A stretch of 64,000 bases of DNA from an uncultured Alistipes sp. (GTDB taxonomy: Bacteria; Bacteroidota; Bacteroidia; Bacteroidales; Rikenellaceae). The notes beneath the pieces are model-generated. The model saw nothing but the letters and a program-made list of their open reading frames with translations. It made no database searches and was not told the DNA's origin. Shown here one piece after another: positions 37,468 to 45,920 of the stretch; within the stretch, counting starts at the first letter, position 1; each line of letters opens with the position of its first letter. Location: NCBI RefSeq assembly GCF_902388705.1, contig NZ_CABMQJ010000006.1:1-64000 (forward strand), read 5' to 3'. The position numbers and the translations under genes are program-made.

Positions 37468-37580
37468 GCAGCCGGGAAACGGGATTCCGCGCGGACGGCG
37501 CAGACGGCTTCGCACAGCGACAGCCCCGTCCGTCCGGAGAATAACCCTGTCCCGGAAGCTGCAACTATATACATATCAGA

Positions 37581-37611
37581 AAAACCGGGCCGCATTGCGG
37601 CCCGGTTTTTT
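37581..37611 (+). terminator. Terminator after the phosphoesterase operon
   Basis: CCGGGCCGC (37585-37593), loop ATT, GCGGCCCGG (37597-37605), then six Ts; preceded by five As, so it can also work on the other strand. Confidence 0.88.
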
Positions 37612-37633
37612 CTCGCTTTCGCAGGAAAAGCAC

Positions 37634-37641
37634 TATATTTG
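37634..37641 (+). promoter_or_regulatory. -7 element before the ZIP transporter gene
   Basis: TATATTTG matches TAnnTTTG; no convincing -33 box at the expected distance. It lies 25 bases before the ATG at 37667. Confidence 0.5.
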
Positions 37642-37666
37642 CGGAGTATAACCAAACGCAAATCCT

Positions 37667-38467
37667 ATGGAGCACAATATACTCATACCGCTGCTGCTGA
37701 CACTCGGAGCCGGCCTGGCCACCGGCATCGGCAGCGCCATCGCTTTCTTCGCACGCCGCACCAACAAACGGCTGCTGGCGTTCTCGCTCGGACTGTCGGG
37801 CGGCGTGATGATTTACGTATCGTTCGTCGAACTGTTCCAGCAGGCGCAAATCTCCCTCTCGGCCGAATGGGGCGCACGGATGGGCATCCTCGTCACTGTG
37901 GCGAGTTTCTTCGCGGGCATCCTGCTCATCGGCATCATCGACCGGCTGGTTCCCTCGTTCGAAAATCCGCACGAGGCACACATGGTCGAGGAGATGGACA
38001 AGCAGCCCCGCAACCCCAAACTGATGCGCATGGGCGTGATGACGGCACTGGCAATCGGCATCCACAACTTCCCCGAAGGCATCGCCACGTTCGCCTCCGC
38101 CGTCGACAACATGGCGCTCGGCGTCGCAATCGCCGTCGCAATCGCCATCCACAACATTCCGGAGGGCATCGCCGTATCGATTCCGATTTACTACGCCACG
38201 GGCGACCGCAAAAAAGCATTCAAACTCTCGCTGCTGTCGGGCCTCGCGGAGCCCGTCGGCGCCGTGCTGGCCTACCTGGTACTGATGCCGTTCATGTCGC
38301 CGACGATGATGGGGTGCATCCTCGCGGGGGTGGCGGGCATCATGGTCTTCATCTCAATCGACGAACTGCTGCCCGCGGCCCGCGAATACGGCGAGGCCCA
38401 CATCTCAATTTACGGCGTCGTGGCGGGCATGGCGCTGATGGCCGTCAGCCTGATTATGCTGGCATGA
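37667..38467 (+). CDS. zupT: ZIP family divalent metal transporter
   Basis: ZupT imports zinc and other divalent metals across the inner membrane. The 266-residue protein has about eight hydrophobic helices; helices 4 and 5 carry the metal-site motifs HNFPEG and HNIPEG. A hydrophilic loop ([16 protein letters not shown]) lies between helices 3 and 4. It has its own promoter element and precedes a cation antiporter gene by about 100 bases. Confidence 0.94.
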   Translation: MEHNILIPLLLTLGAGLATGIGSAIAFFARRTNKRLLAFSLGLSGGVMIYVSFVELFQQAQISLSAEWGARMGILVTVASFFAGILLIGIIDRLVPSFENPHEAHMVEEMDKQPRNPKLMRMGVMTALAIGIHNFPEGIATFASAVDNMALGVAIAVAIAIHNIPEGIAVSIPIYYATGDRKKAFKLSLLSGLAEPVGAVLAYLVLMPFMSPTMMGCILAGVAGIMVFISIDELLPAAREYGEAHISIYGVVAGMALMAVSLIMLA

Positions 38468-38572
38468 GGCAGATGAATCCGCGCCGCCCGATTCCGGCAC
38501 AGGACGCCCCCGCTGCACGCCGGTACACTTCCATGCCGCAAAGCGGAAAAACCGATACAACAAACTCATAAT

Positions 38573-39535
38573 ATGGATATTCTACTGCTGCTCGTCGGTC
38601 TGGGACTGATCCTCGCCGGCGCAAATTTCCTGACGGACGGCTCGGCCGCCGTCGCACAGCGTTTCCGCGTCCCGGAATTCATCATCGGACTGACGATCGT
38701 TGCAATCGGCACCTCGACTCCCGAGCTGGTCGTTTCGGTTCTTTCGGCCGCTGCGGGCAACAGCGACATAGCCATCGGCAACGTCGTCGGCTCGAACATC
38801 TTCAACGTATTCGTCATCCTGGGCATCTGCGCCCTGATCCGCCCCCTCGCCCTGACGGCCAGCAACATCCGCCGCGACATTCCGTTCGGCATGGCCGCGT
38901 CGCTCGTCCTGCTCGCCGTCACTTCCGACAGGTTCATGGGCACAGGGGGCACGGACAAAATCGGCCGCCTCGACGGCCTCGTCATGCTCGCACTCTATAT
39001 CGGGCTGATGTGGTTTACGATACGCGCCACCAAACGCTCCGGAGCCGAGACAGGCACGTCCGACACCAAGAACGCCAAAAAGCCCGCGGCCCTGTGGCTG
39101 TCGGTCGTGATGATAGTCGGAGGCCTCGCAGGCCTGGTATTCGGCGGGGAGATGTTCCTCAAAAGCGCCACGGCCATCGCCCGGTCACTGGGCATCAGCG
39201 AGTCTATCATCGCCATCACGCTCGTAGCGGGCGGCACGTCACTCCCCGAGCTGGCCTCGTCCGTCGTATCGCTGCTCAAAGGCAAAGCCGAAATGGCGCT
39301 GGGCAACGTCATCGGCTCGAATATCGCCAACATCCTGCTAATCCTGGGCGTCAGCGCGACAATCCATCCGCTGACAATGGGCGGAATCACGCTGAAGGAC
39401 ATCCTGATGGTGGTGTTGAGCTCGCTGCTGCTGTTCGTAACGGCGTTCACATTCCGCAAAAAGCAAATCGACCGCTGGGAGGGTGCGATTTTCCTGGCGA
39501 TATACGTCGCCTATATCTGGTACTTGATTAAGTAA
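38573..39535 (+). CDS. Calcium/sodium antiporter (CaCA family, YrbG-like)
   Basis: The 320-residue membrane protein has the two alpha-repeats of the family: GTSTPELVVSVLSAAAGNSD and GGTSLPELASSVVSLLKGK, with VVGSNIFN and VIGSNIAN. The central loop is hydrophilic (SGAETGTSDTKNAKK). It probably exports calcium. Its last 25 bases overlap the 3' end of the convergent mutY gene, so no terminator lies between. Confidence 0.93.
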   Translation: MDILLLLVGLGLILAGANFLTDGSAAVAQRFRVPEFIIGLTIVAIGTSTPELVVSVLSAAAGNSDIAIGNVVGSNIFNVFVILGICALIRPLALTASNIRRDIPFGMAASLVLLAVTSDRFMGTGGTDKIGRLDGLVMLALYIGLMWFTIRATKRSGAETGTSDTKNAKKPAALWLSVVMIVGGLAGLVFGGEMFLKSATAIARSLGISESIIAITLVAGGTSLPELASSVVSLLKGKAEMALGNVIGSNIANILLILGVSATIHPLTMGGITLKDILMVVLSSLLLFVTAFTFRKKQIDRWEGAIFLAIYVAYIWYLIK

Positions 39536-40551
39536 CGGTCGATCAGCCGCGGTACGGCATAATCGCCCAGCGAGGCTGTCGGCACGGAGGGGAAATCCAC
39601 TGCGCCGGACACTTCGATGCGATGGAACACCGCATGCAGGGTCTGGTGCGAAAGCTGGTGCTTCGGCACCGCGACGCTCCGCACGAGGTGCAGGTCGCTG
39701 CCGGCCAGCAATTCCCGGAAGGGCTTCAAAGCGGAAAGTTCCGCAAAGTCCACGGCCCTGTCCGTTTCGATAAGCGGAAACTCGTACAGCCCCTGCCAGA
39801 TATCGCGGCTATCGCGGCGGTGCAGCAGCGTCCTGCCGCCGCACGTTATGTGCAGGTAATTGAACCAACGGTCGCGCACCTTTGCCTTTGCCTGCTTGAC
39901 GGGTCGTGCAGCCACAGTTCCGGCCGCCAGTGCCAGACATCGCCGCGCAAGCGGGCACTCCCCGCAGCGGGGATTCGACGGCGTGCACTGCAGGGCCCCG
40001 AAATCCATGATTGCCTGGTTGTAGAGTCCCGGACGGGCGGTATCGAGCTGCGTACGCGCCAGCTCGGCGAACGCGCGCTTTCCGGCTGTGGTGTCGATGG
40101 GAATATCGATTTCGAAAAGCCGCGCCAGCACACGGTATACATTGCCGTCCAGCACGGCACACGGTGCGTCGTAGGCCGCAGAGCAAACGGCTGCAGCCGT
40201 ATAATCGCCCACGCCGCGCAGCGAACGCACCTCCCCGAAGGTCGCGGGGAACACACCCCCGAACCGCTCCACGACCTGCCGTGCAGCGGCACGGAGGTTT
40301 CGCGCACGGCTGTAATAGCCCAGCCCCTGCCACTGTTTGAGCACTTCGTCCTCGGGTGCTGCGGCCAGGGCGGCAATGTCGGGGAAGCGTTCCGTAAAGC
40401 GGAGATAGTATTCCATGCCCTGTGCCACGCGCGTCTGCTGGAGAATCACCTCCGAGAGCCAGATAAGGTAGGGATTGCGCGTACGGCGCCACGGCAAATC
40501 GCGTCCGCAGCGGGCGTACCAGTCTATCAATATGTCGGAAATGTTCTCCAT
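39511..40551 (-). CDS. mutY: A/G-specific adenine DNA glycosylase
   Basis: MutY removes adenine opposite 8-oxoguanine. The 346-residue protein has the catalytic glutamate in EVILQQTRV, a helix-hairpin-helix LRGVGDYTAAAV with the catalytic aspartate in VLDGNVYRVLAR, and the 4Fe-4S site C-x6-C-x2-C-x5-C (CTPSNPRCGECPLARRC). The C-terminal NUDIX-like domain is present. A -7 box TACTTTTG (complement of 40562-40569) lies just upstream of the ATG. Confidence 0.96.
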   Translation of the reverse strand: MENISDILIDWYARCGRDLPWRRTRNPYLIWLSEVILQQTRVAQGMEYYLRFTERFPDIAALAAAPEDEVLKQWQGLGYYSRARNLRAAARQVVERFGGVFPATFGEVRSLRGVGDYTAAAVCSAAYDAPCAVLDGNVYRVLARLFEIDIPIDTTAGKRAFAELARTQLDTARPGLYNQAIMDFGALQCTPSNPRCGECPLARRCLALAAGTVAARPVKQAKAKVRDRWFNYLHITCGGRTLLHRRDSRDIWQGLYEFPLIETDRAVDFAELSALKPFRELLAGSDLHLVRSVAVPKHQLSHQTLHAVFHRIEVSGAVDFPSVPTASLGDYAVPRLIDRYLIKYQI

Positions 40552-40561
40552 CTTTCAGGTG

Positions 40562-40598
40562 CAAAAGTAACATTTTTCCCGTTTGGGAACTATATTTG
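40562..40598. promoter_or_regulatory. Divergent -7 elements for mutY and the small GNAT gene
   Basis: TACTTTTG on the minus strand (40562-40569) and TATATTTG on the plus strand (40591-40598) point outward with only 21 bases between. Neither has a clear -33 TTTG. Confidence 0.45.
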
Positions 40599-40631
40599 AA
40601 AAAGGAATCGCAACATCAAAAAACTACGGTT

Positions 40632-40937
40632 ATGGAAGAGGAACACAAACTGGTGGACAACGCCGCGGAAAAACGCTACGAATTCAATCTCGGCGGCGGC
40701 ATTGCCATGGTCGAATACATCAAGGCACAGGGATTCATGGTACTGACACACACCGAAGTACCCGAGAAATACGAAGGACAGGGCATCGGCGCCGAATTGG
40801 TGCGCGCCGTACTCGAAGACGTCCGCGCAAAAAAGGTACAGATCATCCCCCAGTGTCCTTTCATCGCGCAATACATCTACCGCCATCCCGAATGGGCGGA
40901 TGTCGTGCTGAAAGAGGTTCCCGCGAGGAAAGAATAA
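40632..40937 (+). CDS. Small GNAT-type N-acetyltransferase (YjdJ-like)
   Basis: The 101-residue protein is of the short GNAT type (COG2388). The acetyl-CoA loop region reads EKYEGQGIGAELVRAVLEDV, and the end IIPQCPFIAQYIYRHPEW is a strong signature of this group. These small proteins acetylate unknown substrates or bind CoA. The ATG at 40632 is chosen over one 36 bases upstream because it begins the conserved part. Confidence 0.9.
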   Translation: MEEEHKLVDNAAEKRYEFNLGGGIAMVEYIKAQGFMVLTHTEVPEKYEGQGIGAELVRAVLEDVRAKKVQIIPQCPFIAQYIYRHPEWADVVLKEVPARKE

Positions 40938-40946
40938 AAAAGCAAG

Positions 40947-40984
40947 AACAATGAAACCCGCCTGACAGCGGGTTTCATTGTTCA
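40947..40984. terminator. Bidirectional terminator between convergent genes
   Basis: ACAATGAAACCCGC and GCGGGTTTCATTGT form a perfect 14-pair stem with loop CTGACA. It touches the stop codon of the minus-strand esterase gene. A-rich flank on the left gives the minus-strand T-tract. Confidence 0.8.
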
Positions 40985-42391
40985 GAAGTCGTCCGTACGG
41001 AACGGCACGAGGGGCAGTTCCCGCAGATTGGCGATGTTGCCCGGCATGAAATCGCGGAACCCGTATCGGACGGCTACCGGCTCGGCCACCTTGCCGGAGG
41101 ATACGACCAACTGCAGTTTCCTGCGGTCGACCGCCACGTCGGCCGGATGGAATACCCGGTCGGGGCCGCAGATTTCGAATCCCCGGATGTCTTCCATACG
41201 GCTGAATCCGTCCTTCGCATGCGTGAACGTCAGGTAAGCCTTGCCGTCACGCACCTCCATCGACTCGTACCGGGGGCTTTCGCAGGCGATATTGCCGTAT
41301 CGGTAGGTTTTGTTGAGCGCCATATACGCCAGCCTCTGTCCGACATCCCGCTTGTTGCAGGGATGGATATTGGTCGCCTCGTACGGCTCAACCAGGTCGT
41401 TCGTACAAATCACCCCGCTGTTGGGGATTATCTCGCTCGCTTTCCACTGCGCCTCGCGCAGGTAGGCGGCGCAGTTGTTGTTGTAGCTGAACGGAGCAAT
41501 CTCGACGTAGTAGAAGGGAATGTCGCCCTGCCCCCACAGGCCGCGCCACAGCGACACCATATTGGCCAGCCGCACGGCATAATCCGCATACTGGTTCACA
41601 TTCGACTCGCCCTGGTACCACAAAAAGCCGCGAATCGTATATCCGGCCAGCGGGTGCAGCATGGCGTTGTACATCACCATCGGGCGCAGCCAGTCGGTCA
41701 TGGTCGCTATGGCCTTCTCCGAAAGGTCGACATCGGGATAGGTTTCCAGTATTTCGCGGTTCGTCCAGCTTTCGACACGGGTTCCGCCCCAGGTGCAGTC
41801 GACGATGCCGACAGGCACGTCCAACACGTCGTTGAGCATCGCGGCAAAGAAATAGCCCGTAGCGGTGAATCGGGGAGCCGTTTCAGCCGTGCATTCGTTC
41901 CACTTCCCGGCAACCCGCTCCTGCGGGGTGTATGTCGCCGTCAGGGGGACTTTCACGTAGCGGAGTTTACCGCGCCGGGCGCCGGCACGGGCGATAACCT
42001 CGTTCGCCCCGGCGACCGGACAGTTGTTGAATCCGCCGAGCGGCATCTCCATGTTGCTCTGTCCGGCGGCGAACCACACCTCGCCTACCAGCACATTGTC
42101 CAGCGTCACCCGCTCACCGCTGGTGATCGTGATACGCTGCGGTTCGTAACTGCCGGCCGGAGTCTTCACCACGGCAACCCAACGGCCTTCGGCATCGCTT
42201 TCGACCGTGCATTTTCCGCCCCAGGAGGTTTCAATCCGCACGGCGGTGCGGGGATTGGCCCATCCCCACAGGCGGGCTTCGGCATTCTGCTGGAGCACCA
42301 TACCGCTGCCGATAATCTCCGGCAGCTCGACTTTGGCCGCAGCGCTCCATACGGCGGCAAGACAGGCGAGTAAAAGAAATATTCTTTTCAT
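40982..42391 (-). CDS. Sialate O-acetylesterase-like SGNH esterase, exported
   Basis: These enzymes remove O-acetyl groups from sialic acids of host mucins. The 469-residue protein has a signal peptide (MKRIFLLLACLAAVWSAAA), the SGNH nucleophile block AAGQSNMEMPL, GGTRVESWTNREIL and FLWYQGESNVNQYA (block V-like region). C-terminal beta domain follows. It stands alone, with a -7 box TAAATTTG (complement of 42412-42419) upstream. Plant-type acetyl-xylan esterase activity is an alternative. Confidence 0.9.
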   Translation of the reverse strand: MKRIFLLLACLAAVWSAAAKVELPEIIGSGMVLQQNAEARLWGWANPRTAVRIETSWGGKCTVESDAEGRWVAVVKTPAGSYEPQRITITSGERVTLDNVLVGEVWFAAGQSNMEMPLGGFNNCPVAGANEVIARAGARRGKLRYVKVPLTATYTPQERVAGKWNECTAETAPRFTATGYFFAAMLNDVLDVPVGIVDCTWGGTRVESWTNREILETYPDVDLSEKAIATMTDWLRPMVMYNAMLHPLAGYTIRGFLWYQGESNVNQYADYAVRLANMVSLWRGLWGQGDIPFYYVEIAPFSYNNNCAAYLREAQWKASEIIPNSGVICTNDLVEPYEATNIHPCNKRDVGQRLAYMALNKTYRYGNIACESPRYESMEVRDGKAYLTFTHAKDGFSRMEDIRGFEICGPDRVFHPADVAVDRRKLQLVVSSGKVAEPVAVRYGFRDFMPGNIANLRELPLVPFRTDDF

Positions 42392-42514
42392 TTCCAATGT
42401 GTAAATTTTCACAAATTTACAACTTTTTCCGTCATCGTCCTCCCCCTGCCTGCTTCAAAATCCGCCTTGCTATAATATAGGTATCGATTTTTTTCGAAAA
42501 TTTCCGGTTTGAAA

Positions 42515-42546
42515 TTTGGTTTATTTTATAAACTACTTTATATTTG
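42515..42546 (+). promoter_or_regulatory. Promoter of the small membrane-protein cluster
   Basis: TTTG (42515-42518), 20 bases, TATATTTG (42539-42546): a full match to the Bacteroides consensus, about 45 bases before the ATG at 42592. Confidence 0.8.
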
Positions 42547-42591
42547 TAATATATTTATAAGCCGACAACGGCATTTAAACGCATAACGACT

Positions 42592-42819
42592 ATGGAACTT
42601 CTGGAAAACACCTCCGACAAACGCCGCCTTTTCGGCCGCTGGTTCACCCGCCGCATCACGACCTACGCGGTCGTCTGCGCATTCCTGGCATTCGTCAACT
42701 GGCAGACTTCACCCCACTGCTGGTGGGTAGCCTGGGTCGCCGCGGGCTGGGGCCTGAACCTGATTCTTTCGCTCGTATGGTACCTTACGGACTGCGACGA
42801 TGAAAACAATTACCGTTAA
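42592..42819 (+). CDS. Small 2TM-domain membrane protein
   Basis: The 75-residue protein has two hydrophobic helices (TTYAVVCAFLAFVNW and VAWVAAGWGLNLILSLVWY) around an HCWW turn, matching the 2TM domain found near bacterial signalling and regulator genes. It starts a transcript with a DUF2141 gene 12 bases later. Function unknown. Confidence 0.75.
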   Translation: MELLENTSDKRRLFGRWFTRRITTYAVVCAFLAFVNWQTSPHCWWVAWVAAGWGLNLILSLVWYLTDCDDENNYR

Positions 42820-42831
42820 AAACACCCGATT

Positions 42832-43209
42832 ATGAAAATCCTGCAACTCCTGCTGGCCATCGGTTTCGCACTGGCATCCATGGCCGCATCGGCCAAAACG
42901 CTCGAAGTCACCGTATCGGACATCCGCAGCGACAAGGGCAGTATCCTCGTCATGGCAAAGGCCGCCGGGCAGGAGCAGCCCGTCTACGGCATGGCCGCCG
43001 CAAAAACGGGCAAAGTCGCCGTAACGCTCGAAGGCATCGACGCCGAAACAGCCGAAGTTTCGCTCTTCCACGACGAGGACGGCGACTACAAAATGAAAAT
43101 GGGCGAACGCGGCCCCGCCGAGGGATACGCGACCCAAAAATGCAGGCTTGCCGCAGAACGGAACACCGTGACGATGAAGCTCTGCTATCCGTCCGAAACG
43201 AATGAATAG
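42832..43209 (+). CDS. DUF2141 family exported protein
   Basis: The 125-residue protein has a signal peptide (MKILQLLLAIGFALASMAASA) and a small beta-rich domain with VSLFHDEDGDYKMKMGERGPAEGYA, the conserved core of DUF2141. The acidic DEDGD stretch could bind a cation. No function is known. Confidence 0.82.
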   Translation: MKILQLLLAIGFALASMAASAKTLEVTVSDIRSDKGSILVMAKAAGQEQPVYGMAAAKTGKVAVTLEGIDAETAEVSLFHDEDGDYKMKMGERGPAEGYATQKCRLAAERNTVTMKLCYPSETNE

Positions 43210-43408
43210 CCTTATGCTGCGCCTGCCCCCGTCCGTCTGGCATGCCGTCCTACCGGCAGCAGCACGACACACCGTCCACGACCTTCCGGCAGAGGGCGCA
43301 GGCACCCCGCCAAAGGCGCGGAACTGTAAAAAATAATTCGTAACTTTAGCTGCGCAATCCACCATTTCGGATAGACGACAGCCCGAGCAGCAAAACGAAA
43401 ACACCGCT

Positions 43409-43999
43409 ATGGAAGATAAAAAATTAGACGCCGCCGAGAGCTTCGCGCTCATCAGCCGCATGATCGAAAATACCCGCAGCCGCATGGTGCGCAACTCCGG
43501 ACGGCCGTTCCTCATATGGGGCTATACGACCGTTGCCGTCACAATCGCCGTGTGGCTCGCCGTATGGCGGACACAAAACCCGCAGTGGAACATTCTCTGG
43601 GGCGCACTTCCCTTATTGGGTGCGCTGCTGATGTGGCTCACGCGCGACAAGCAGGCCGAAGGCCGGGTATACACGTTCGTCGACCGGGTAATCAACAAAA
43701 TCTGGCTGGTCATAGGGCTGTCGGCCTGGTTCGTCGGCATGCTGGCCATGTTCGGCGCGACCCGCATACCGATTCTTTTCATCATCCTGCTGCTGATGGG
43801 TATCGGGACCACCCTAACCTGCCTGATTATCCGGTTCACACCGGGTGTTGCCGGCGGCATCGTCGGTATCGCCCTCGCGCCCGTCATGCTCCTGGTCACC
43901 GGAGGATGGGTGCCGGGACTCTTCATCGCAGGTTTCGCGGCGATGATGATCGTTCCGGGACACATCCTGAATTACAAATCGAACCACCCGAACGAATAG
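43409..43999 (+). CDS. Membrane protein of unknown function, five or so helices
   Basis: The 196-residue protein has a charged, helical N-terminus (MEDKKLDAAESFALISRMIE) followed by about five hydrophobic segments. The N-terminal design is repeated in the next gene (MEEKKLSEKEALDLITGTLE), so the two may be distantly related or form a complex. It lies 4 bases before the next gene, in a cluster ending with a winged-helix regulator. Confidence 0.75.
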   Translation: MEDKKLDAAESFALISRMIENTRSRMVRNSGRPFLIWGYTTVAVTIAVWLAVWRTQNPQWNILWGALPLLGALLMWLTRDKQAEGRVYTFVDRVINKIWLVIGLSAWFVGMLAMFGATRIPILFIILLLMGIGTTLTCLIIRFTPGVAGGIVGIALAPVMLLVTGGWVPGLFIAGFAAMMIVPGHILNYKSNHPNE

Positions 44000-44003
44000 C
44001 CTT

Positions 44004-44636
44004 ATGGAAGAGAAGAAACTATCCGAAAAAGAGGCTCTCGACCTGATAACCGGCACGCTCGAAGCGCGGCGCCACAAGCTGCATTTCATGCGCAGCACGC
44101 TTTTCTTCGGCGCCGGCCTGCTGGCCGTTGCCATCGCCACAGCGGATTTCATCGTCCGCCGAACGACCGGCAAAGATATAACGCTGGCGCTCGTCCTGGC
44201 AGGAATAGCAGCAGGAGCGGCGGCGCTCGGCTTTTATTACCGGAAACACCGCACGGTCACGGCCAACGACCGGACGCTCATGAACGTCTGGTGCTATGCC
44301 CTCGGCGTATGCCTCTATACCGCGGCTTACGCCACCACGGGCGACGAAATGCACCTGCCCGCCATGGGACTGCTCACCCTGGGTGCCGCCATTGCTACCG
44401 GCGTCACAGGCGAACTGTTCCGACGCAACGAAGCCAACAAGTCCAACCAAAGCGGTTCGCTGGTCGGACTGTTGTTCACCAGCATTTCGGGCGCATTTCT
44501 CGCAGCATGGATTTTCCGGGCTGCCGCTGTCGGAGAAGCCGTCATACAGTTTATCCTCACCCTCGCAGCCGCTGTAATCCTGTTTTTCGGAACGGGTTTC
44601 GTACTGCGCTACAACGAACGCCGCGACCGTGTTTAA
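44004..44636 (+). CDS. Membrane protein of unknown function, six or so helices
   Basis: The 210-residue protein has a charged N-terminal helix and about six hydrophobic segments, ending in a short basic tail (LRYNERRDRV). It overlaps the downstream winged-helix gene by 8 bases, suggesting the regulator controls or responds to this membrane protein. Confidence 0.75.
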   Translation: MEEKKLSEKEALDLITGTLEARRHKLHFMRSTLFFGAGLLAVAIATADFIVRRTTGKDITLALVLAGIAAGAAALGFYYRKHRTVTANDRTLMNVWCYALGVCLYTAAYATTGDEMHLPAMGLLTLGAAIATGVTGELFRRNEANKSNQSGSLVGLLFTSISGAFLAAWIFRAAAVGEAVIQFILTLAAAVILFFGTGFVLRYNERRDRV

Positions 44637-44913
44637 AGAACTGAATCCCCTGCTCCATTCCGAACTGCGCCTGGCGGTGATGTCGATCCTCATCGGAGTC
44701 GAGAGCGCCGACTTCGTCTTTATCCGGCAACAGACCGGGGCGACGGCTGGCAACCTCTCGGTACAGCTCGACAAGCTGGCCAAAGCGGGTTATATCGAGA
44801 TTGAAAAGACATTCCGCGGAAAGATGCCCTGCACCATCTGCCGCATCACGGACACGGGACAGGACGCCTTCGCGGAATATGTCGCGGCGCTGCAAACCTA
44901 CATCCGGAAATAG
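44629..44913 (+). CDS. Winged-helix transcriptional regulator (ArsR/MarR-like, HTH_34 type)
   Basis: The 94-residue protein is a single winged helix: LHSELRLAVMSILIGVESAD, then FIRQQTGATAGNLSVQLDKL (recognition helix) and the wing KAGYIEIEKTFRGKMPCTIC. It matches the short regulators that accompany membrane-protein genes in Bacteroidota. It probably binds its own promoter region near 42515 or 43340. Confidence 0.85.
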   Translation: MFKELNPLLHSELRLAVMSILIGVESADFVFIRQQTGATAGNLSVQLDKLAKAGYIEIEKTFRGKMPCTICRITDTGQDAFAEYVAALQTYIRK

Positions 44914-44929
44914 CCCGCCGCAGACTTAC

Positions 44930-44954
44930 GCCCCGCCCTCCGGCGGGGCTTTTT
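44930..44954 (+). terminator. Terminator of the membrane-protein/regulator cluster
   Basis: GCCCCGCC (44930-44937) and GGCGGGGC (44942-44949) with a four-base loop are followed by Ts. Confidence 0.82.
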
Positions 44955-44966
44955 CACCAGGAGGAA

Positions 44967-45917
44967 CTACATCGTACAGAAGAACGTCACCAGAAAAGGG
45001 ACGCTGAAATCGAGCATGCAGCCGTGAAAAATCGACACCACGGCATAGGGCTTTCCGGCTGCCTGCGTGATGATGGGCAGCGTCGTGTCGAACGTAGTCG
45101 CCCCGCCGATCGAAACCGCAGCCAGGGGGCCGAACCACCGGGCCACCAGAGGCGCGGCCAGCAGTGTGAACAACTCGCGCATCACGTTGCACAGCAGGGC
45201 CACCGTTCCCAGCTCCGCACCCCGCAGGTCGGCGATAAAGATACTCGACAGGGAGTAATAACCGAACCCGGCGCCGACGGCCAGCGTATCGCCCACACCC
45301 AGCGGCTGGAGAAGAGGGGTCGCAAGGGCAGCCCCGGCCAGCGTTCCCCCGGCCGTCATCACGGGCAGCAGCGCCAGCCGCGGATCGAGCCGCCGGACGC
45401 GTCCCGCGAGGGTCGTGTCGTTACCGAGCGTGACGCCCACACAGAACATCAGCACATAGAGCACATAGCTGCTGGCGCGCGAACCCGCAACATCGAACGG
45501 CACGACGGCCCAAAGTCCTGCCACGCATCCCGCCACGAAAAAGGCGATAATCACCAGACTCCCTTTCAGGGCATTCCCTACCGAACGGGAGCCTACGGGT
45601 CCGTCGCCCTGCGCAACGGCGTTTCCTGCAGTGCCCGCCCCGGCCGCAACGGCTCCGCGTCCCCGGACACAGCGCCACAGCAGCCACGATGCGCCGATGC
45701 TTCCCGCGACGGAAAACACGAAAATCACGAAAGCTGTGCGGCCGAGAATCGCCATACTGCGCGCGACGGCGGGGTCGGAGCCGACCTCCAGCCCGAGCAG
45801 GAACAACAGCAGCCAGATGACAACCGTAATCGCACGGCTGACGAAGGCGAGGCGCCAGCTTGAAAGCAGGCGCCCCGTGACGATTCCTCCGATAATGACG
45901 GCAAAGATAACAAGCAT
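44967..45917 (-). CDS. lysO: LysO-type lysine exporter
   Basis: LysO proteins (DUF340) export lysine or its toxic analogues. The 316-residue protein has about eight hydrophobic helices, with the family segments LLLFLLGLEVGSDPAV, FGYYSLSSIFIADLRGAELG, LCNVMRELFTLLAAPL and GGATTFDTTLPIITQAAG. The ATG lies 3 bases after the AsmA-like gene, so they are co-transcribed. Confidence 0.9.
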   Translation of the reverse strand: MLVIFAVIIGGIVTGRLLSSWRLAFVSRAITVVIWLLLFLLGLEVGSDPAVARSMAILGRTAFVIFVFSVAGSIGASWLLWRCVRGRGAVAAGAGTAGNAVAQGDGPVGSRSVGNALKGSLVIIAFFVAGCVAGLWAVVPFDVAGSRASSYVLYVLMFCVGVTLGNDTTLAGRVRRLDPRLALLPVMTAGGTLAGAALATPLLQPLGVGDTLAVGAGFGYYSLSSIFIADLRGAELGTVALLCNVMRELFTLLAAPLVARWFGPLAAVSIGGATTFDTTLPIITQAAGKPYAVVSIFHGCMLDFSVPFLVTFFCTM

Positions 45918-45920
45918 TCC

